NCBI GenBank assembly: GCA_963844565.1
Contig: CAWJON010000001.1
Coordinates: forward strand, 124,001 to 188,000
Source of the DNA: JAFEDN01 sp963844565
Lineage (GTDB): Bacteria; Pseudomonadota; Gammaproteobacteria; Coxiellales; Coxiellaceae
Reading direction: 5' to 3'
Length of the DNA stretch: 64,000 nucleotides
Shown: positions 62,131-64,000 of the stretch, piece by piece
Numbering within the stretch: the first letter of the stretch is position 1
Layout: each line of letters begins with the position of its first letter
The notes under the pieces: generated by a model
The model's input: the letters and a program-made list of their open reading frames with translations, nothing else
Database searches by the model: none
What the model was told of the DNA's origin: nothing
Translations under genes and position numbers: made by a program

Positions 62131-62679
62131 ATGAGCAATCATTCCGATTTCCATGGACATTCAAAAGTAGTAAGGTCAAAAGAAGATATTGACTTAACTT
62201 TGCAAAAAAAATTTTCTAAAGAAGTAATAGAGATTTGCCAACCCATCCATAATTCTTTTAATGTCACTTATTTTTGTCATTCTCGCGCATTCCATGATGG
62301 AAAATTTGCCACTTTGCTGACACATCCAGAGGTAAAAGAATATCTTTTAATTAAAAAAGATCCGATTCAATTTAGTGACAGCCCACTTCCCAAGACTCAT
62401 AACCTATTACTAACTACTTTTGAACGAGAAAAAATTTTAAAAGATATGGTTCTTAAAAAAGTGAAAATTCCAGGTCGTTTAGGCGATGCTTGGATATCTC
62501 AACGTGAGTTTGAGTGTCTACAGTATGCAGATAAAAATCTTTCTTTAAAAGAGATAGCAAAATATATGAAGCTTTCTCCTTGAACCGTAGAAACCTATTT
62601 TAACAATTTAAAAAATAAACTTGGAGTTCAAAAAAGAAACCAATTAACTATGAAGGAATTTACTTATGGATTCAAATAA
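62131..62679 (+). pseudogene. LuxR-type regulator interrupted by an in-frame TGA
   Basis: An ATG at 62131 with AGAGG 7 nt upstream opens a frame with a 100-residue N-terminal sensor-like part and a LuxR helix-turn-helix (SQREFECLQYADKNLSLKEI). A TGA at 62581-62583 falls inside the DNA-binding domain after KYMKLSP; reading on in frame gives TVETYFNNLKNKLGVQKRNQ and a TAA at 62677-62679. In relatives the interrupted position is usually Arg (SPRTVET), which one C to T change in CGA turns into TGA. The N-terminal fragment lacks the recognition helix, so it should not bind DNA. A recoded stop is less likely. Confidence 0.75.
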
Positions 62680-62818
62680 TACAAGCCAGGTTATCCTGAA
62701 ATTGCTGGCGGACTGGAACGAGGTCTATTTAATGCCATACCGCACGAGTGATTTTCAACCGAAAGATGGAGAGTTTGTTGTCGAAGGACGTGTAGGGGCA
62801 AGCGCCTTTATACAATAA
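62666..62818 (+). CDS. Small ORF of 50 residues after the luxR pseudogene
   Basis: An ATG at 62666 with AAGGA 8 nt upstream opens MDSNNTSQVILKLLADWNEV and runs 50 codons to TAA. The G+C-rich codon pattern of the later part (GDGEFVVEGRVG-like) differs from its AT-rich neighbours. No family is recognised and it could be a truncated start of a lost gene. It overlaps the end of the luxR pseudogene by 14 nt. Confidence 0.35.
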   Translation: MDSNNTSQVILKLLADWNEVYLMPYRTSDFQPKDGEFVVEGRVGASAFIQ

Positions 62819-62857
62819 TAGTCGTGGAATGAGCTGGGGACACACTGCGGGAATAAA

Positions 62858-63997
62858 TTACAAACGGCAAGGGGCGATTTGATATTGTTCCGTCAATTCA
62901 TTCACCGTGGTTTTAATTTGCTCCTTAGTTGTTAGATGCGTATCCTGATGATGAAATAGGCCAAACATTTCTTTGTAAGTAAAACAGCCTAAGATGGCGT
63001 GATCGTTGGTTTGTCGCCATTTTTCCTGAGCTTGTAAGTCAACGTTTAATTTTAGAAAAAAAGTTAGGCTGGCTAATTTATAATAATCTTTTAATTTAAT
63101 TTGGAAAAATCTAAACCACGCGATTCGATTATCAATGTTGTCGCCTTGTTTGATATCCGGCAAATCTTTATCGACACTAAATATTTGCACAATTCGCGCG
63201 TGACCAACACACCAGCTGAGTAAAGTATTTCTAAATGCAGTTTTGGGATTGGGAAATATCAATTGCTGAGGTTCTTTTGCTTCTTCAGGAAACATAAATT
63301 GAAGATGCTTCCATCCATCACTTTCCAACAAAAATGGACGACTATTTTCTGTTTTTGGCTGAAAAGTATCAACTGATTTTATGAGAGATTTTTTCATTTT
63401 AGTCAGTTGAACTTTATATTCTTGAGTGACCTCAGGTAAATATCGTCTTAATTCAGCATGTATTTTTTGTTGAAAAAATGAAATGCTGATATCTACTTCA
63501 TAATCATCCAATTCAAAATTTAACTTTAAACCCAACCCAGATAATAAAGTAGAAAAAATGGATTTATTCTTTTCTGGAAAATTCGGAGACTGAAGAAAAT
63601 AAAAGCAAGCTGTTTTTATCTGTTCATAATCAATTTTATTGATACCCACAATGTTTCTTTCAATTTCTTTAGCGATAGCAACGGGTAAGCTCGTAGAAAA
63701 TTCTTTATTTAGTTGAACATATTGATGATGCAAGAGAGCAAGATCATAAAAGAAAAGGCTCAGCGCAAAAGGTATATTGGTAGTTTTCTCTTGCTTTGTT
63801 TTCCCATAAAAGTGGTCACACAAATAGATTATATTTCTTAGATAGGCTTCCTCATTAATTACCCCGATACAAGCAAGATAATGGATAATCATACCAAATT
63901 TTTTTAAGGAAATTTTCCCATGAAGCTCTTTTTTAAAATGCTTAATACTATGAATTATTTGCGCGCTCAAACTGCGAGCATTAGGGGTTAATTGCAT
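62858..63997 (-). CDS. Unknown 379-residue protein (may begin beyond the window)
   Basis: I do not recognise this protein. The visible frame begins at an ATG 3 nt from the window edge, so the true start may lie further upstream. The sequence is mostly helical with no signal peptide, with aromatic-rich segments (FLLESDGWKHLQFMF, RIAWFRFFQIKLKDYYKL) and ends QYQIAPCRL. A decayed paralogous 3' end lies at 60622-60752, so it belongs to a duplicated family in this genome. An effector or a lineage-specific protein are both possible. Confidence 0.65.
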   Translation of the reverse strand: MQLTPNARSLSAQIIHSIKHFKKELHGKISLKKFGMIIHYLACIGVINEEAYLRNIIYLCDHFYGKTKQEKTTNIPFALSLFFYDLALLHHQYVQLNKEFSTSLPVAIAKEIERNIVGINKIDYEQIKTACFYFLQSPNFPEKNKSIFSTLLSGLGLKLNFELDDYEVDISISFFQQKIHAELRRYLPEVTQEYKVQLTKMKKSLIKSVDTFQPKTENSRPFLLESDGWKHLQFMFPEEAKEPQQLIFPNPKTAFRNTLLSWCVGHARIVQIFSVDKDLPDIKQGDNIDNRIAWFRFFQIKLKDYYKLASLTFFLKLNVDLQAQEKWRQTNDHAILGCFTYKEMFGLFHHQDTHLTTKEQIKTTVNELTEQYQIAPCRL

Positions 63998-64000
63998 TTC

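Noticed and set aside
62581..62583. TGA in the LuxR gene as a selenocysteine or reassigned codon
   Set aside because: No SECIS-like stem was apparent next to it, and TGA is used as an ordinary stop elsewhere (for example the 527-residue gene's stop), so a nonsense mutation is simpler.
1..64000. tRNA, rRNA, CRISPR array, insertion sequence or integrase
   Set aside because: Reading intergenic regions and the protein set gave no tRNA-like cloverleaf, no spaced direct-repeat array and no transposase or integrase motif; a dedicated tRNA/CRISPR search could still find something I missed.

Overview
The window looks like a chromosomal segment of an AT-rich gammaproteobacterium of the Legionellales type (Legionella/Coxiella/Berkiella/Aquicella-like), probably associated with eukaryotic hosts. 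Housekeeping genes are gammaproteobacterial in content and order (accB-accC-prmA, argS-DUF945-SPOR-hslV-hslU, ubiE-ubiJ-rpe-pabA, dsbD, ybiT, gloB). Between them sit genes with eukaryote-like or effector-like traits: a calpain-like protease, a CX5R phosphatase, a RAP-domain repeat protein, a cytochrome P450 with a membrane tail, and large proteins with acidic or Ser-rich tails. Species cannot be assigned from the sequence alone.

Layout. 1-2521 (-): 5' part of a large outer-membrane beta-barrel protein with Ig/cadherin-like repeats, cut by the window edge. 2.7-11.9 kb (+): a compact tryptophan/aromatic operon, trpE-G-D-C-F-B-A, then a type I-beta DAHP synthase and a fused AroD-AroE protein. 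12.1-14.4 kb: an isolated AAA ATPase and a secreted GDSL lipase. 14.5-17.5 kb (+): trpR with a TrpXYZ-type ABC importer. Its promoter carries a 20-bp motif nearly identical to one over the trpE -10 box, so tryptophan synthesis and import appear to share TrpR control. 17.6-33 kb: mostly minus-strand housekeeping genes, interrupted by a small ribbon-helix-helix/membrane-protein pair under a perfect palindrome. 33-43 kb: lytic transglycosylase, YbiT, P450 plus a multi-pass membrane protein, and a three-gene unknown/histidine kinase/response regulator operon. 43-46.7 kb (+): lipoprotein, cyclopropane synthase, DHCR24-like FAD oxidoreductase, RlmM-like methyltransferase. 46.7-55.4 kb: calpain-like protease, gloB, RAP-domain protein with dus, MFS transporter, flippase. 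55.4-64 kb: two effector candidates with PmrA-box-like promoters, a CheY protein, an alcohol dehydrogenase, a nonsense-interrupted LuxR gene and an unknown protein with a decayed paralogous fragment nearby.

Three copies of a three-hairpin dispersed repeat lie at 7.3, 27.1 and 29.2 kb; one supplies the C-terminal codons of trpF. A second palindromic repeat family is present as an inverted pair near 58.1 kb. I saw no tRNA, rRNA, CRISPR array, transposase or integrase.

The most notable signals are the two matching PmrA-type promoters (YTTAAG-N5-YTTAAK, 10 bp, TATNNT) in front of two otherwise unrelated large genes, the shared candidate TrpR operator, the degenerate dehydroquinase half of AroDE, the calpain-like protein with a complete Cys-His-Asn triad, and the uncharacterised gene co-transcribed with a soluble PAS histidine kinase and an unusual response regulator.
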